From Haematococcus lacustris (taxonomy: Eukaryota > Chlorophyta > Chlorophyceae > Chlamydomonadales > Haematococcaceae), in assembly GCA_030144725.1 (NCBI GenBank), contig JASKMD010000013.1, positions 6,213,869 to 6,277,868 of the forward strand: a DNA stretch of 64,000 bases, given 5' to 3'. Under the pieces are notes generated by a model. It was not told the origin of the DNA. It did not search any database and saw nothing but the letters and a program-made list of their open reading frames with translations. The position numbers were made by a program, and so were the translations under genes. Positions 43,701-53,400 of this stretch are shown here, piece after piece; position 1 is the stretch's first letter; each line of letters begins with the position of its first letter.

Positions 43701-46073
43701 TCAGACCTTCCCCAAGAGCGCAGCCCCAACAGCAACCGTCTGTACCCCAGCGAGGCCATCTGCGTGATGCCCCGGCGGGAGGGAGGGGTAGGGCTCCCAG
43801 ACCTGGGGGTCATCAGCACAGCCATGCGGGCGAAGATGTTGGCCCAGCTTTGGTCGCCCCGGGTGCGCCCTTGGCAACCCCTTACCCACAGCCTTTTGGC
43901 AGACCCCAGCCACGGCCTCAGCACCTGGGTCATCACAGACCCCAGCGCCCCTCCCTTGCGCAATATCACCCCGCGGCTGCAAGCTCACGTGGCCGCCTTG
44001 GCCCAACTTCGTCTGTTCCGGGTGATCCCTCCAGAGAGTCAATCCTTCTACTCGGTGATGGCGGAACCGTTGTGGTTCAACCCTCTGATCCGCCTGATCC
44101 CTTCTGCTAGGCAGGAGGCAGAGGGCCAGGGTTGGACCCATGTCCGCCACGTGCGGGAGGCCCTTCAGCGGCAGTCTCAGCACGAGGGTGTCACCCGGTG
44201 GGCTGCAGACCTGGTTAGAGCCTGCCTCCCGGAGCCCTGGCAGCAGTGGGTGGACCTCCGTGACCCCCCCCCGCCTGATTGGGAATGCCTGAGGGTGGGG
44301 CCCGGAGTGGGGTTCGTGGCTCGGTGCCACCCCGCGCTCCATCCCTCCCACTGGGTGGCCCCCAACGGGCGGCTCTTCCCCCTTAACCCCACGGGTCAGG
44401 GGCCCCTGGGGTCGTTCCAGGTGGTGGAGGGGGCAGTCTGGGAGCCGGCTGCGGTGGCTCGCCTGAACAAGCCGAACTACCTCTTGACACCGGAGGAGCG
44501 AGCTACCCACCTCCGTCCTCTGCCAGCAGGGCGCTTGGGCGGGCAAGGGCAGGAGGGTGGTCAGGGCCAGGGGCACGGGGGGGTAGATAGGGGGGGGGGG
44601 AGGGGCAGAGGCAGGGGAGGGAGCCGGGGTAGGGGCAGGGGTGGGGGGCGGGGAGGGGGTGGAGCAGGAGGGCAAGGTGGAGCCCCAGCGCATAAGGCCG
44701 GGCCCCCTCCCTGGCCCAAGGAGGAGTGGCTCCTAGGCCCTTGGGCCCACCTGCAGCTGGATCCCCAGGTGTGGGGCTTGGGCACCACCACCCTCTTGGA
44801 GTTTACCGTCAGGGATGCCAAGGTGCGCCTTCACCAGCTCCAGCGAGTCAGCGCTGACGCGCTCTACCCTCCAGGGGGGGGCCTGTGGCCGGTGCTTTGG
44901 GGTAGGCGCCCCCCACGGGAGGCCGGGTTGGCTCAGGGGACAGCAGTTGACGGAGGGGCGTTCAGGGAGCTGGAGGAGCGGTGGCAGGCCAGCGCTCAGC
45001 AAGTTACAGCCCAGCGAGCAGCGGAAGAGCGGGAGCAGCAAGGCAGGGACGCGGAGGAGCTGCTCCCAGAGGAAGTGCAAGGCAGCCAGGCGCCGCGCTG
45101 GCGAGACACCTCCGCCAGAGCCCCTCCCCGCCCCTCCCCGGAGCAACGAGCAGCCGAGCGGGCGGAGCGGCAGCTGGAGGCCCAACAAGGGCCCGGGCGC
45201 ACCGGTAGGCAGCCAGCTACCCTGCAAGTCCCCCCCGATGGCACGGTGGATGAGCTGGCCGCAGCCGCTAGACCGGGTCAGTCCTGTCTCCAGGTGTGGA
45301 AGGAGCTGATGGATCCCACCCTCCGCCGGGAGCATGCCATCGTGGCCTGGCGGGTGCTCCACGGCAGCCTCATGGTTGGGGCCTTGTGGGGCCACATCCT
45401 TAAGGGCGCTGCTGCCCCGGGTTCATCCGCTTGCCGCCTCTGCCAGCCGGGCCAGCTGGAGACCCTCACCCACGCCTTCCTCACTTGCCCCGCCGTGGCT
45501 CCGGTCTGGGAGTGGGTGTTGGATGTGTACGGCCACCTTACCGGCACCCGCCCCCCCTCCGGCGATGCCCTCCTGCTCCTCAGTGGTCGCCCCACCCGCA
45601 GCGAGGCTCCCCCCTTCCAGCCCCCAGACAGCTTGCTGTGGCTCAGGCTGCGCGTGGCCTATCTAGGCACGGTGTGGCGTCTCCGCAGCTCCGGGGCCGC
45701 TACAGCCCTCCAGCCGCAGATTGTGGCGCAACGAGTGGCAGAGGAGGTCGTCCTCACCCTCTCCTCCGCTGTTAAACGCGACTGGCACCGGGTAGGCAGA
45801 GACATCCGGGTGGGCCTTTGTGGAGCGGTGCCCTCCACCTGGTTTAGGGGTACGGACCCGGAGCTTGGCGCAGACCAGTTTGACCGGTTGTGGCCGGAGC
45901 CGTCAGGAGGGTGGTTCGCCAAGGAGGGGGCAGAGGAGAGGGTAGGGGGTAGGGAGGCCGGGGGGATAGTAGCGGGGGCCAGGCAGCGGGAGGAGAGGGC
46001 GTTTGGGGCGGGTGAGCTAGTTGTGCGCCTGTCCTTGCAGTGGCCCGTCCCCTTCCCTGCCCCTCCTGCTTGA
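40743..46073 (+). CDS. LINE ORF2: AP endonuclease - reverse transcriptase - zinc-binding
   Basis: One intact frame of 1776 residues. Endonuclease/exonuclease/phosphatase domain at ~10-275: TLNVQG, FLQEC, GGDFNCILSPWDR and PTDHQPVSVSL carry the catalytic positions. Reverse transcriptase at ~515-800: LVPKAGKPRDQVAGYRPITL, LLLLDLAGAYDNVSW, GLLQGSGASP and the YADD active site at 780-783. An Ala-Gly dipeptide run (~826-893) sits between the active site and the thumb-like part, and an RGG/GRG-rich segment lies at ~1265-1315. A zf-RVT-like CRLC...HAFLTC motif is near 1564-1585. The order is that of plant and algal L1-type elements. No stop or frameshift interrupts it, so recent activity is possible. 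Confidence 0.93.
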   Translation: MQRPGVAARFMAVTLNVQGLAQPHKLQALLDWAADSPAQVVFLQECHKAESVWQWAEALSGAKPAWRGQWFYTPGTGSSQGCLVLVKPSTLLKGCTQVQLQAEAAQGRVLRVDGVLAGRPVSLVCVYAPAQQSERSTFFSVCLPACLPPSAEGRLIIMGGDFNCILSPWDRVGVPQGSQHGEAWVGSRGQGAEQLRQLVTERGLVDAWRQLRPPSARDLTHFSERWQTGARLDRWYVSEGLAQWQLDSTILGVRPVPTDHQPVSVSLCPPDPPLTAPAPWQLHPAHLDDPELLDYLKGYLQAEDAHHEAARQLGTQPRDGHRARWARIKQGMALRAQQFLRTKRRARRDLRQRREKAALAARAHLVRQLQQAEQVGQAEVLAAQHLGETTALAGVGERVQVAHQSLLASAVLDQVYGDRSSFFFYHRDQPAHTPTLISSLQLPGQPGLAADLTTPNGVRSACQAFEHHYSAAAPTGVYAAKAIDPAARATLLNCLTSRLTPAQARAAEGPGGDPMLSEEELGRALQGSAHSKAPGLDGLPMEVYDRLWPQLVGPLRAMLREALADTSDPAPLAEFLTGVITLVPKAGKPRDQVAGYRPITLLNCDVRLVARALEDRLQLPLDLLVSPSQSAFILGRDINDSVQFHLGLLEWLQQRHSPAWLLLLDLAGAYDNVSWSLLQDTLEAMGFSQQGHVRWAQLLHRGATSQVLVNGYLTDSFPLASGLLQGSGASPLYWCVVLQPLVSYLSSLQRAGRITTPAIPTSPLAMHATTLTPALPTKEYADDLTILVADRVKDGEVVVEALERFRAAGGPALSVSKSVALPCVQPGAGAGAGAGAGAGAGAGAGAGAGAGAGAGAGAGAGAGAGAGAGAEAEAGAGAGAGAGAGAGAGAGGVIRAAPPGLVVRHLGVPLGATSYAATGEAAFGGAAAAITAASLPWQPLGLNLLGRVQVAQQCLASKVIYQMAAVQPPTALAQAMALAIKRFVAASDLPQERSPNSNRLYPSEAICVMPRREGGVGLPDLGVISTAMRAKMLAQLWSPRVRPWQPLTHSLLADPSHGLSTWVITDPSAPPLRNITPRLQAHVAALAQLRLFRVIPPESQSFYSVMAEPLWFNPLIRLIPSARQEAEGQGWTHVRHVREALQRQSQHEGVTRWAADLVRACLPEPWQQWVDLRDPPPPDWECLRVGPGVGFVARCHPALHPSHWVAPNGRLFPLNPTGQGPLGSFQVVEGAVWEPAAVARLNKPNYLLTPEERATHLRPLPAGRLGGQGQEGGQGQGHGGVDRGGGRGRGRGGSRGRGRGGGRGGGGAGGQGGAPAHKAGPPPWPKEEWLLGPWAHLQLDPQVWGLGTTTLLEFTVRDAKVRLHQLQRVSADALYPPGGGLWPVLWGRRPPREAGLAQGTAVDGGAFRELEERWQASAQQVTAQRAAEEREQQGRDAEELLPEEVQGSQAPRWRDTSARAPPRPSPEQRAAERAERQLEAQQGPGRTGRQPATLQVPPDGTVDELAAAARPGQSCLQVWKELMDPTLRREHAIVAWRVLHGSLMVGALWGHILKGAAAPGSSACRLCQPGQLETLTHAFLTCPAVAPVWEWVLDVYGHLTGTRPPSGDALLLLSGRPTRSEAPPFQPPDSLLWLRLRVAYLGTVWRLRSSGAATALQPQIVAQRVAEEVVLTLSSAVKRDWHRVGRDIRVGLCGAVPSTWFRGTDPELGADQFDRLWPEPSGGWFAKEGAEERVGGREAGGIVAGARQREERAFGAGELVVRLSLQWPVPFPAPPA
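43219..43418. repeat. (GGGGCA)n hexamer array inside LINE ORF2
   Basis: About 33 in-frame hexamers (ggggca/ggggct, a few gaggca) encoding (Gly-Ala)n with Glu-Ala variants. A six-base unit keeps the frame open whatever the copy number. Confidence 0.95.
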
Positions 46074-46739
46074 GCTGGGGTAGCTTGTTAGGGGTTCTGA
46101 GTGTTTTGAGGGGTTGGAGGCTGTTAGGTCTCTGGGGAGCCCTAGGTTAGGTTCTTGTGTTCGCTTAGTGGGGGCGGAGGGGCAGCGAGGGTTGTGCCTT
46201 GGAGCTGGGGGGCCTAGGGGTGTTGTGTTGTCCGGGGGTCCCTAGGGTCGGCGAGGTGGAGGGGTTGCTGAGGGTGGGGGTGTGGGGGGTGTTTGGACGT
46301 CTTTCCTTGGGGGGGGTGTAGTTACCGTTCTAGGGTGGTTTGGACGCTGTTTGGTGGTGGGGTGGTGGGGTGGGGTTTGCTTGCTTTTTTGAGGAAGGGA
46401 GGGGGTAGCTCGCTCGAGACATGGTTTAGTTTTTCTTTTTCTCTCTCTCTCTTAGTCTCTCTCTTAGTCTATCTTCTTCTGTAATCTCTCTCCCTCAAAA
46501 AAAAAAAAAAAAACTTCAGGCAAGCACAGCAGTGCCAATTCAGCATGCTAGGCTAGTGCCTACAACCCTGCAGCTCACCATGCATGCTCTGCCCTGCCTG
46601 CCATTGCTGCCTGCCTACTTATAGCAGGAGCTAGCACCCTCTCCACAAAGAGGTTGAAGACTACCTTGAACACTACCTTGAAGACTACCTTGTACGAGGA
46701 GACGCGAATGGAGAAGGATGCTGAACTAAAGGATCACCC

Positions 46740-46875
46740 TTGCTCCAGCCCCAGCCCCAGCCCCAGCCCCAGCCTCAGCCCCCGCCCCAGCCCCAACCCT
46801 GGTCCCAGCCCCTGCCCCTGCCCCTGCCCTAGCCCTAGCCCCAGCCCCAGCCCTAGCACCAGCCCCTCCCCTCCT
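46740..46875. repeat. (CCAGCC)n-like minisatellite
   Basis: Ccagcc/cctgcc/ctagcc hexamers, about 22 units, right of the LINE. Confidence 0.9.
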
Positions 46876-46924
46876 CCTTGCTGCGGCCAGTCCACCACCT
46901 CTCAGTCCATCCATATTCTATCCA

Positions 46925-47062
46925 CCATCTACCATCGATGGCTGGCGTCATGGCACCATCTACCATCTACCCATCTACCATCATCTACCATCTACCATAA
47001 TCTACCATCTACCATCTACACATCTATCATCTACCATCTATCATCTACCATCATCTACCCAC
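46925..47062. repeat. (ATCTACC)n-like tract
   Basis: Mixed catctac and accatctacc units; intergenic. Confidence 0.85.
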
Positions 47063-47180
47063 CTTAAACTGTGTATGCTACCTGTGCGATGTGCGTGCGT
47101 AGGTGGGTGAGAGTCTAGCGATGAAGGTAGGGCTGGGTGGTGTGGGTGGGGGTGGGCTGGGCTGGCCTGGTGCTTCACTC

Positions 47181-47410
47181 AGGTGACAGGTGGTGATCCC
47201 CGGTTGCTGCTTGGGGTCATCATGGACAGCCCTTCCACAAACCGTGCTGCCCTACGCCTTTTGGAGCGAAAGTACCCCTCTTGGATCTCACGCGCTTGCC
47301 TCGTCTCCCGCCTGACGTCTTCACTTCACTCCATCTTCTCCCCACTCCTACTCCTCGTCACTTGTGCACCTCCGTCGTGCTTTGTGCCGACTGTCGTGCA
47401 ACGTTAGACA
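47181..47410 (+). pseudogene. hAT-like transposase fragment (DUF659-like)
   Basis: After acceptor ttcactcag the frame reads VTGGDPRLLLGVIMDSPSTN then RAALRLLERKYPSWI. This fits the segment of hAT transposases around VVMDNxxxNRAAxxLLExxYP. The expected downstream Cys-x-x-His region is not in frame and no other transposase exons are visible. A decayed remnant. Confidence 0.45.
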
Positions 47411-47659
47411 TGGGCAGTTGGGAGTGGCTTAGTGCCCGGTGTACCGTTGTAGTGACCGGCCACCCCTTTTGCGTTGTTTTCATGAAGTTTCTATGGTTTA
47501 CTTGTAAACCTCAAGCACCTCACGTGCCCCCTTGCTTGCGGTAACAAGTCTCTTCTGTCACACGGAGGGCAATGTCTTGACAGACACGAAAGATAGCGAA
47601 AACTCTGCATCGGACAGGGATAGAACACCGTACCTCTCGATCCCCGGACCCCCGGACGC

Positions 47660-47718
47660 CCCTTGAGCTAATATTAGCAATACTGCCGCTAATATGAGCT
47701 AATATTAGCAATTTGGCT
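47660..47718. repeat. Palindromic gctaatattagc cluster
   Basis: Two copies of the 12-bp perfect palindrome gctaatattagc plus related gctaatatgagc. Similar AT-rich motifs (gctaatattaacaatagc) occur at 39772-39830, left of the LINE, linking the two flanks. Confidence 0.6.
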
Positions 47719-47743
47719 CGGAGCTAATACGCTTGGCTATGCC

Positions 47744-48241
47744 CTAATAGCGAGGTACAGCTTTGAGGCGGTCGTGGAGATCCGGGTAGAAGGCCTGCAC
47801 ATCCTCCACTGCTTCGTTGGGCCGAGAGGAGCGCCTTCCGGGAGGAGACAGTCCGCGGCAGAGCTGCAGGTACATGTTGCGGTCCGCCACGTTCGGGATG
47901 ACCGCGACCTCGAAGACCTCCTGCCCGTCCGGAAGCACCCTGACCCGCGTGAACCAGCCTCGCACCGCGAGGCCCAGTAGCAAGCCCCCGAGCAGCGCTC
48001 TCATGCTGCAGGCCTCCACCCAAGCCTCGATTTGCGTGACGAGCCGCGCCTCGACCACATCGGACGCCACGACCGCTCCCGCCTCTAAACCAGCAGCGCA
48101 CACACCCCTCACCCAACCCCTACCCAAACATGAGCATGAAACATACAGCCCGCACATAGTGGATTCGACGTGATCAGATTGACTAAAATTGCCCCCCCCC
48201 CAGAAGAGCTCACGCCATACTACGGCCGTGTTAGTCAACAA
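47744..48241 (-). CDS. Unidentified ORF, possibly part of a repeat
   Basis: 165 codons. The part from the second ATG (48148) reads MCGLYVSCSCLGRGWVRGVC and later WFTRVRVLPDGQEVFEVAV and IPNVADRNMYLQLCRGLSP. Hydrophobic and charged parts alternate as in real protein. A ~25-bp string at 48120-48152 (cccaaacatgagcatgaaacatacagcc) recurs at 39326-39352, so this sequence probably belongs to a dispersed repeat. Function unknown. Confidence 0.35.
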   Translation of the reverse strand: MLTNTAVVWRELFWGGGNFSQSDHVESTMCGLYVSCSCLGRGWVRGVCAAGLEAGAVVASDVVEARLVTQIEAWVEACSMRALLGGLLLGLAVRGWFTRVRVLPDGQEVFEVAVIPNVADRNMYLQLCRGLSPPGRRSSRPNEAVEDVQAFYPDLHDRLKAVPRY

Positions 48242-48736
48242 GGGCTTTCGGTGAGGGTTTTGCTACACAAATGATTAGCAGAGGATGGGGTCGGTCTGAA
48301 CTTTATTGCACTTGCATGCTTGCAAGTCATGGCATTTGTCAAAATAGAGTCTGGATTCAGCGCAGCACTAAGGCTCGGAGACGCTATACTAACTGGGCTG
48401 CGAGCCCACTGCTATCGAATGTAGCTTTCACGATGCTAAAGGTTATGCCGGAGCGTGCGAACGAGGATGGCTCTATGCGCGGTAGCAGGGTGCGCGTACT
48501 GCTGGACCGTGCACTTCTAAGGGAACTCAATGTGTCGCTTGGTGCTGTGCTGCACTCACCTCCATATTATTCGGCTTCAGGTTAACTTCAGCGATGAGGG
48601 TGCTTCCCGCAGTCACACGTGCATCCCTCCCGTGTCCGACCCCACGAGCGAGGTGAGCGTGACCCCACGCAGCAAGCAGGCAATTAACATAGTCCATTGA
48701 ACCATGCCAGGGCAATGATGACTGGCGCCATGGGCA

Positions 48737-49386
48737 TTGGATACTGGGGTATGTTTGCTGGTGCAGCCTCCTGGCATGGCACCCCGAGGAGGCATCCGTC
48801 GCGGGCTTGAGCATCTCTCCACACACATCAGTAGCGGCAACAGCGGTGGGAAGGTCAGCCCAGCCCTACACTCAGTGTCAAGTTACCACAAGAGCAAAAG
48901 TGGGCTGGCAAGCACCCGTTTCAAGACTGATACTGGCAGCCTAGACCTGGAACCACATCCTGTGGATGAACTCCAGAACAGCAGCAGTGCACCTATACCG
49001 GAGCCCGCCAGCTGCAAGGAGACCGCAATAGCTGGAGCACCGCACCCAGGGAACCCAGCCAGCCTGCTGCAGCATCCAATGCCAGCTGCAGGGCCAGACA
49101 TGTGTGCCCAGCCACCTGTCGCAACCTCAGCCCCCGCAGCTTACCACACGCCCAAGGCGGTAGCGTTGGGTTGTCTGGAAGCGGTGTTGGCTGCATGCGT
49201 TGCGTTGGCATCCTGCTCGCTGGGGTCAAAACCAGACCGCAACTCGAATGACTCAGCCCACAGCAGGCAGAGTTCGTGTTCCCAGGCTCTGGTGCCCTCC
49301 CCTCCTGCTCCACCTCCCCAGCATGAGCAGGGCCTGTCTTGGCTGGCCTGGGTCACCCCTCGCGCCTTGTCAACAGACGATGCCTG
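48737..49386 (+). CDS. Candidate cytoplasmic N-terminal exon of the K+ channel
   Basis: Open frame MDTGVCLLVQPPGMAPRGGI... of about 217 codons before a possible donor (CCTG/gtgggt at 49387). Ser/Pro/Ala-rich and low in hydrophobic segments apart from one stretch (~133-155). It lies 1.1 kb upstream of the first recognised membrane exon. Exons joining the two were not found, so assignment to the channel is inference from position and strand. Confidence 0.3.
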
Positions 49387-50497
49387 GTGGGTCACAAGGC
49401 TGTGGCAGCTCAACCAGGGCCTGTCATCATCATGATCCATTTTGTCATCAGTATGAGCCATATCACCACTAGCTACCATTACTTTGTTTGCCATCATCCC
49501 AGTTCCACGTCTGCAAGTAAAAGGCACGGCCGCCAGCATAACATGAGCAACACAAGGACAAGCAGCACCTTAGCCCTCACCCCTCTTGTCACTCCTTCAC
49601 ATCACTCCCACCTCACACCTCCAATAGACAGACATAGGAGGTAGGGTGCTAGGGACCTGTATTCAGCGCTAGCACTAGCCCATGCCATAGCTGGTCAGCC
49701 TGGTCAAGTTTTGAACGCTAGAGGAGTGCAGCAGCACAGGACATGGAACTTCACAAGGAGCCAGCAATGAGTTCTAGGCCGCTACAGCTGCCAGATGCTG
49801 GATTCTCCTGACGCTCCCCTGCATGCTGCAAGCCCCACAGCTTTAGTACAGGAGGGTGGGCCCAGCAGCTGCGTAAGTCTGGCAGCCAGCAACAGCACCA
49901 CAATGGCTCAACACTTGCACGCCATGAGGCTCTCTAGCACTCAGGATATCTGTCTCGTATCCGTGTGGGTTCATAATGCTTAGCAAGACATGCCTGACCC
50001 CAAGGCCACCAGGCCTTGCAGATCTGCTAGGTTCACCCAGACTCTTTCACACTGTTGCAAACACTTGCACACTGAAGCAGCAGACCTGCTGCCAGACTAG
50101 CCCCAGCCAGAGCAGTGAAGAGCGGCAGGAGTGGTGACACGGGTGGTGCGGCCAGAGGGCCCGTATTACTGAGTGCAGGGGCAGGTGGCACCAGCAGCAG
50201 CAGGGCATCAGGCTGAGCAGGAGGAGCAGCAGCAGCATGTTTAACTTAGGAGGTAGTCATACCACATGGATCACAACAACCCTAGTACTCAGCCCACTGT
50301 AACAGCTGTTGCAGCCACCACAACAGCGGTTTTATCCATTCCCTGATACAGGCTCTGATGGCCACCAGGATATCTTGGTTGCCAGCGCGGTGGGCATCTC
50401 ATGCCAAAGCTGTAGCCTGTCATAAAAAGACACTGCCACCATTACCATGGCTCAATGCTACCTCAACTACCCACCTGTGCTGGCTGCTGTGGTGCAG
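49387..50497. other. No exon assigned
   Basis: Contains a possible short coding stretch around 49780-49940 (SPDAPLHAASPTALVQEGGP) but no clear splice pair. Exons coding the segment before S1 of the channel should lie here. Confidence 0.35.
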
Positions 50498-53400
50498 GTG
50501 GCCTTACTGGAACCAGTTGTGTGTGGCAGCAGCCGTGGCCACCGGCTTCACAGCACCCTTCACAATGGCCTTTGTCGGCATGGATGATTTATCGTGAGTC
50601 ACCCTGCATTAACCCTCACCCCTACCACTGCTGACCCCTGTACCCCTACCATTACATGTTCGGTGCCCTTAACCCTACCAACACAACCATCAGCCTAGTA
50701 GGCCTGCTTAGCCAAGGGATTCCAGTTGTCATCCACCAGCCCACTTGATCTGCCAGCCGTCTGGTAAAGACTGTTACACACCGTTGTCCTGCCGCTGGCC
50801 CAGCCTCTGTCAGCTGCCTGGGTCCCCCTCCCACCCAGCCTCTAGGGTGTGCTGCCCCTTGTTCCCCTTGCTCCTCACAGGGTCCTGTCTTGGGACGTCA
50901 TGGAGTTCTTCCTGGTGGGTATCTTCTGTGGGGATATCGTCATCTCCTTCTTCCTCGAGTGAGTCACACAGCAGCACACCCCTGATGGCACCCCTGATGC
51001 ACAAGCCCTCCACACACGCAGCTGATCGAATCCGTATCATTGCATGACAATCACCACCACTGCCACAACTCATCAGCGCACGCCTCACCACAGATCACTG
51101 CCCCTCCAGCAAGGCAACTATGATAGATCTCCATTCAGTACCTGGCGATGTTGTAATGCACCTGGTTCACGCACAGTTGACCAAGATGAGCTAAGGCTGC
51201 AGCCGCGAACACCAGGCGCCACATGATGCTTGCGGCACTGATGAGGGCACTGAGGCTGTGGCCACACCATGTTCAGCCATGTACCGGTGATGATGGCTAT
51301 CCTAACAACCCTCACCAAGGCTTTTATTGACATGCAGTAGCTGGTGGTGGTGCTGATGCTTACCAGCCTCAGCATCTGCACCAGGCTTGGGGGGTGTTGG
51401 CGATGCTTCAGCCCAGTCAGTAGTCCCAGGCCAGGTGAGGGCAAGTGGTGGCTGCTGCCCGCGCCTGTTGCATGAGCAGGTATGACGACCCTGACACCGG
51501 CCTCCCAGTCTCAGACCTGCGTCTCATTACGAAGCATTACCTGGGGTGAGGTGTGGGGAGGAGGTGCCTGGGTGCCTGGAGCAGTGTAACCAAAAACTAT
51601 AAAAAATGTGAAAAATGCAAGTAAACTGCAAAGATGCATGGCGCCACTAGGCTCATACCAGCTACCGGCTCATACCTGCTCATACCAGTGTGTCACTCCT
51701 CCACATCACTCTCACACCTCCAAGAGGTAGACATCGAAACCTGATTTGAACCAGCCATGCATCACAGCACTGGGGCAGGGGTGAGGAGAAGGAGTCGGGT
51801 CGCTGTTCTGCCACCTTACCTTACCCATGGCTGTGGCCTTGGCCTATGAGGGTTTAATGGCACAATGCTGCTGCTGATAATGATGATGTCGGTGAGTATG
51901 ACGATGACGAGAATGGCAGTTTGTGCACTGCAAGCGATGCTACAAGTTCCAGCACTGGCTGCCCTGACCCTGTCCTCCTCATCAGGAGGAGCAACAGGAA
52001 GATCACCATCATCATTTGAACCACCACCACCACTCCTAGGCGGCAGCCACTGCCACACCCGCAGCTGCGTGCACTGCATGAGCCCTGAGCCACGCACTGC
52101 ATGCAGCGGTATGTTCACGCTGGACGTGCTGTTCACGCTGCCCTGGGAGAAGGTGGTGCAAGGCATGCTGCGTGTTGAGCCCGACACCACCACCTGGTAT
52201 GTACCTTCACAACACACACCCAAGCTCCACCACTACCACCTAAGCCCCTGCCCTCCCCCTCTGCGCCCCCCTCCCCTCCCCTCCCTCACCAACCGGGCTT
52301 CAGACCATTAGCCAACTGCAGCCCTTGCTCCAACCCTGGCTCGCCTGCACCGCCCTGCAGGCTGCTCATCGGCCTGCTGCGCCTGCTGGCCCTGGTGAGT
52401 GCTGCAGAGCACCTCGCATAGTTCAGCCTGCCATACAGCCACAGTGCCACCCCAGCTGTCACTACACCTGATCCCCAGGCAATGGCGCAATGTGTGGTGC
52501 CACTGCTCAGGGGCGTCTGTACCGCATCACCAGCTACGTGGCAGGCCTGGAGTACAGGATGGTGGGTTGGAGTTTGCCGGGTCCTCCTGACCCTTCTGTG
52601 CCTGCACTGGTCCAGCCTGCTGGCTAGCCTGCTGCCTGGCCTACTCCTCAAGCTGCCTGGCATGTGTGTGCTGCTGCTTGCCTCCATCCTGTGGCCTGGT
52701 CATCAGCCCCTTGCCTCTGCCCGTCAGGACCTGACCCTGCTGCCACCATCCCAGCTTGCATATAGCGCGAAGTGGCAGTTGTAGCCTTAACTGAGCTCAC
52801 ATTTTGCCACCGTCACTCACATACACTCAGCACCCGCTGCACTGCATTCGTGCACTGACTGACTGACTCACTCACTCACCTACTCCTGAGTCTTTGCTCT
52901 CACAAGCTTCTCACACACTGCCCACATGCCAAGCCCAAGAGCACACCCTTTGTGCCTTGGCCAAAGCATGTGCTGACAACCTGCCTGCGGCTCAGACTTC
53001 CTTCCACCACCTTTGCTTCCCTGGGCCAGCTTGGCTGCCTGCCAGCATTGCCTGTCCCCAAGTACCGTGGTGTGCTGGATGTTGTGCAGGTGCTGCCACA
53101 AACCGCCCTCATCTTACTGCGCAACAACATGTGAGCCACATGCATGCACTTGTAGCCATGCACATATGCATGGGCCCATGTATGGGCCGCAGTAGCAGTG
53201 ACAATATGCTGCGGCTTCAGTAAAGATGGTATCAACCACAGGCACACCCCAATGCCCTAGCTCAGCCCTTCACTAAGACTACACCCCCTGTCACCTTGGC
53301 CTCTATGACCCTGCTTGCATCCATTACCACCACGTAGCTGCTGTGGCCTTCACCTCAAACCTGCCTGGTGCTGCTGCCCTGGGTGCTGCCTGCAGGTACA

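Larger units (their letters stand above)
39860..46513 (+). mobile_element. Near full-length L1-type LINE
   Basis: Comprises the ORF1-like frame, ORF2, a GT-rich 3' untranslated region (46074-46496) ending in a CT-rich stretch, and a 17-base poly(A) at 46497-46513. The left boundary is uncertain. I could not find a convincing target-site duplication, so the 5' end may lie further left or be truncated. Confidence 0.75.
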
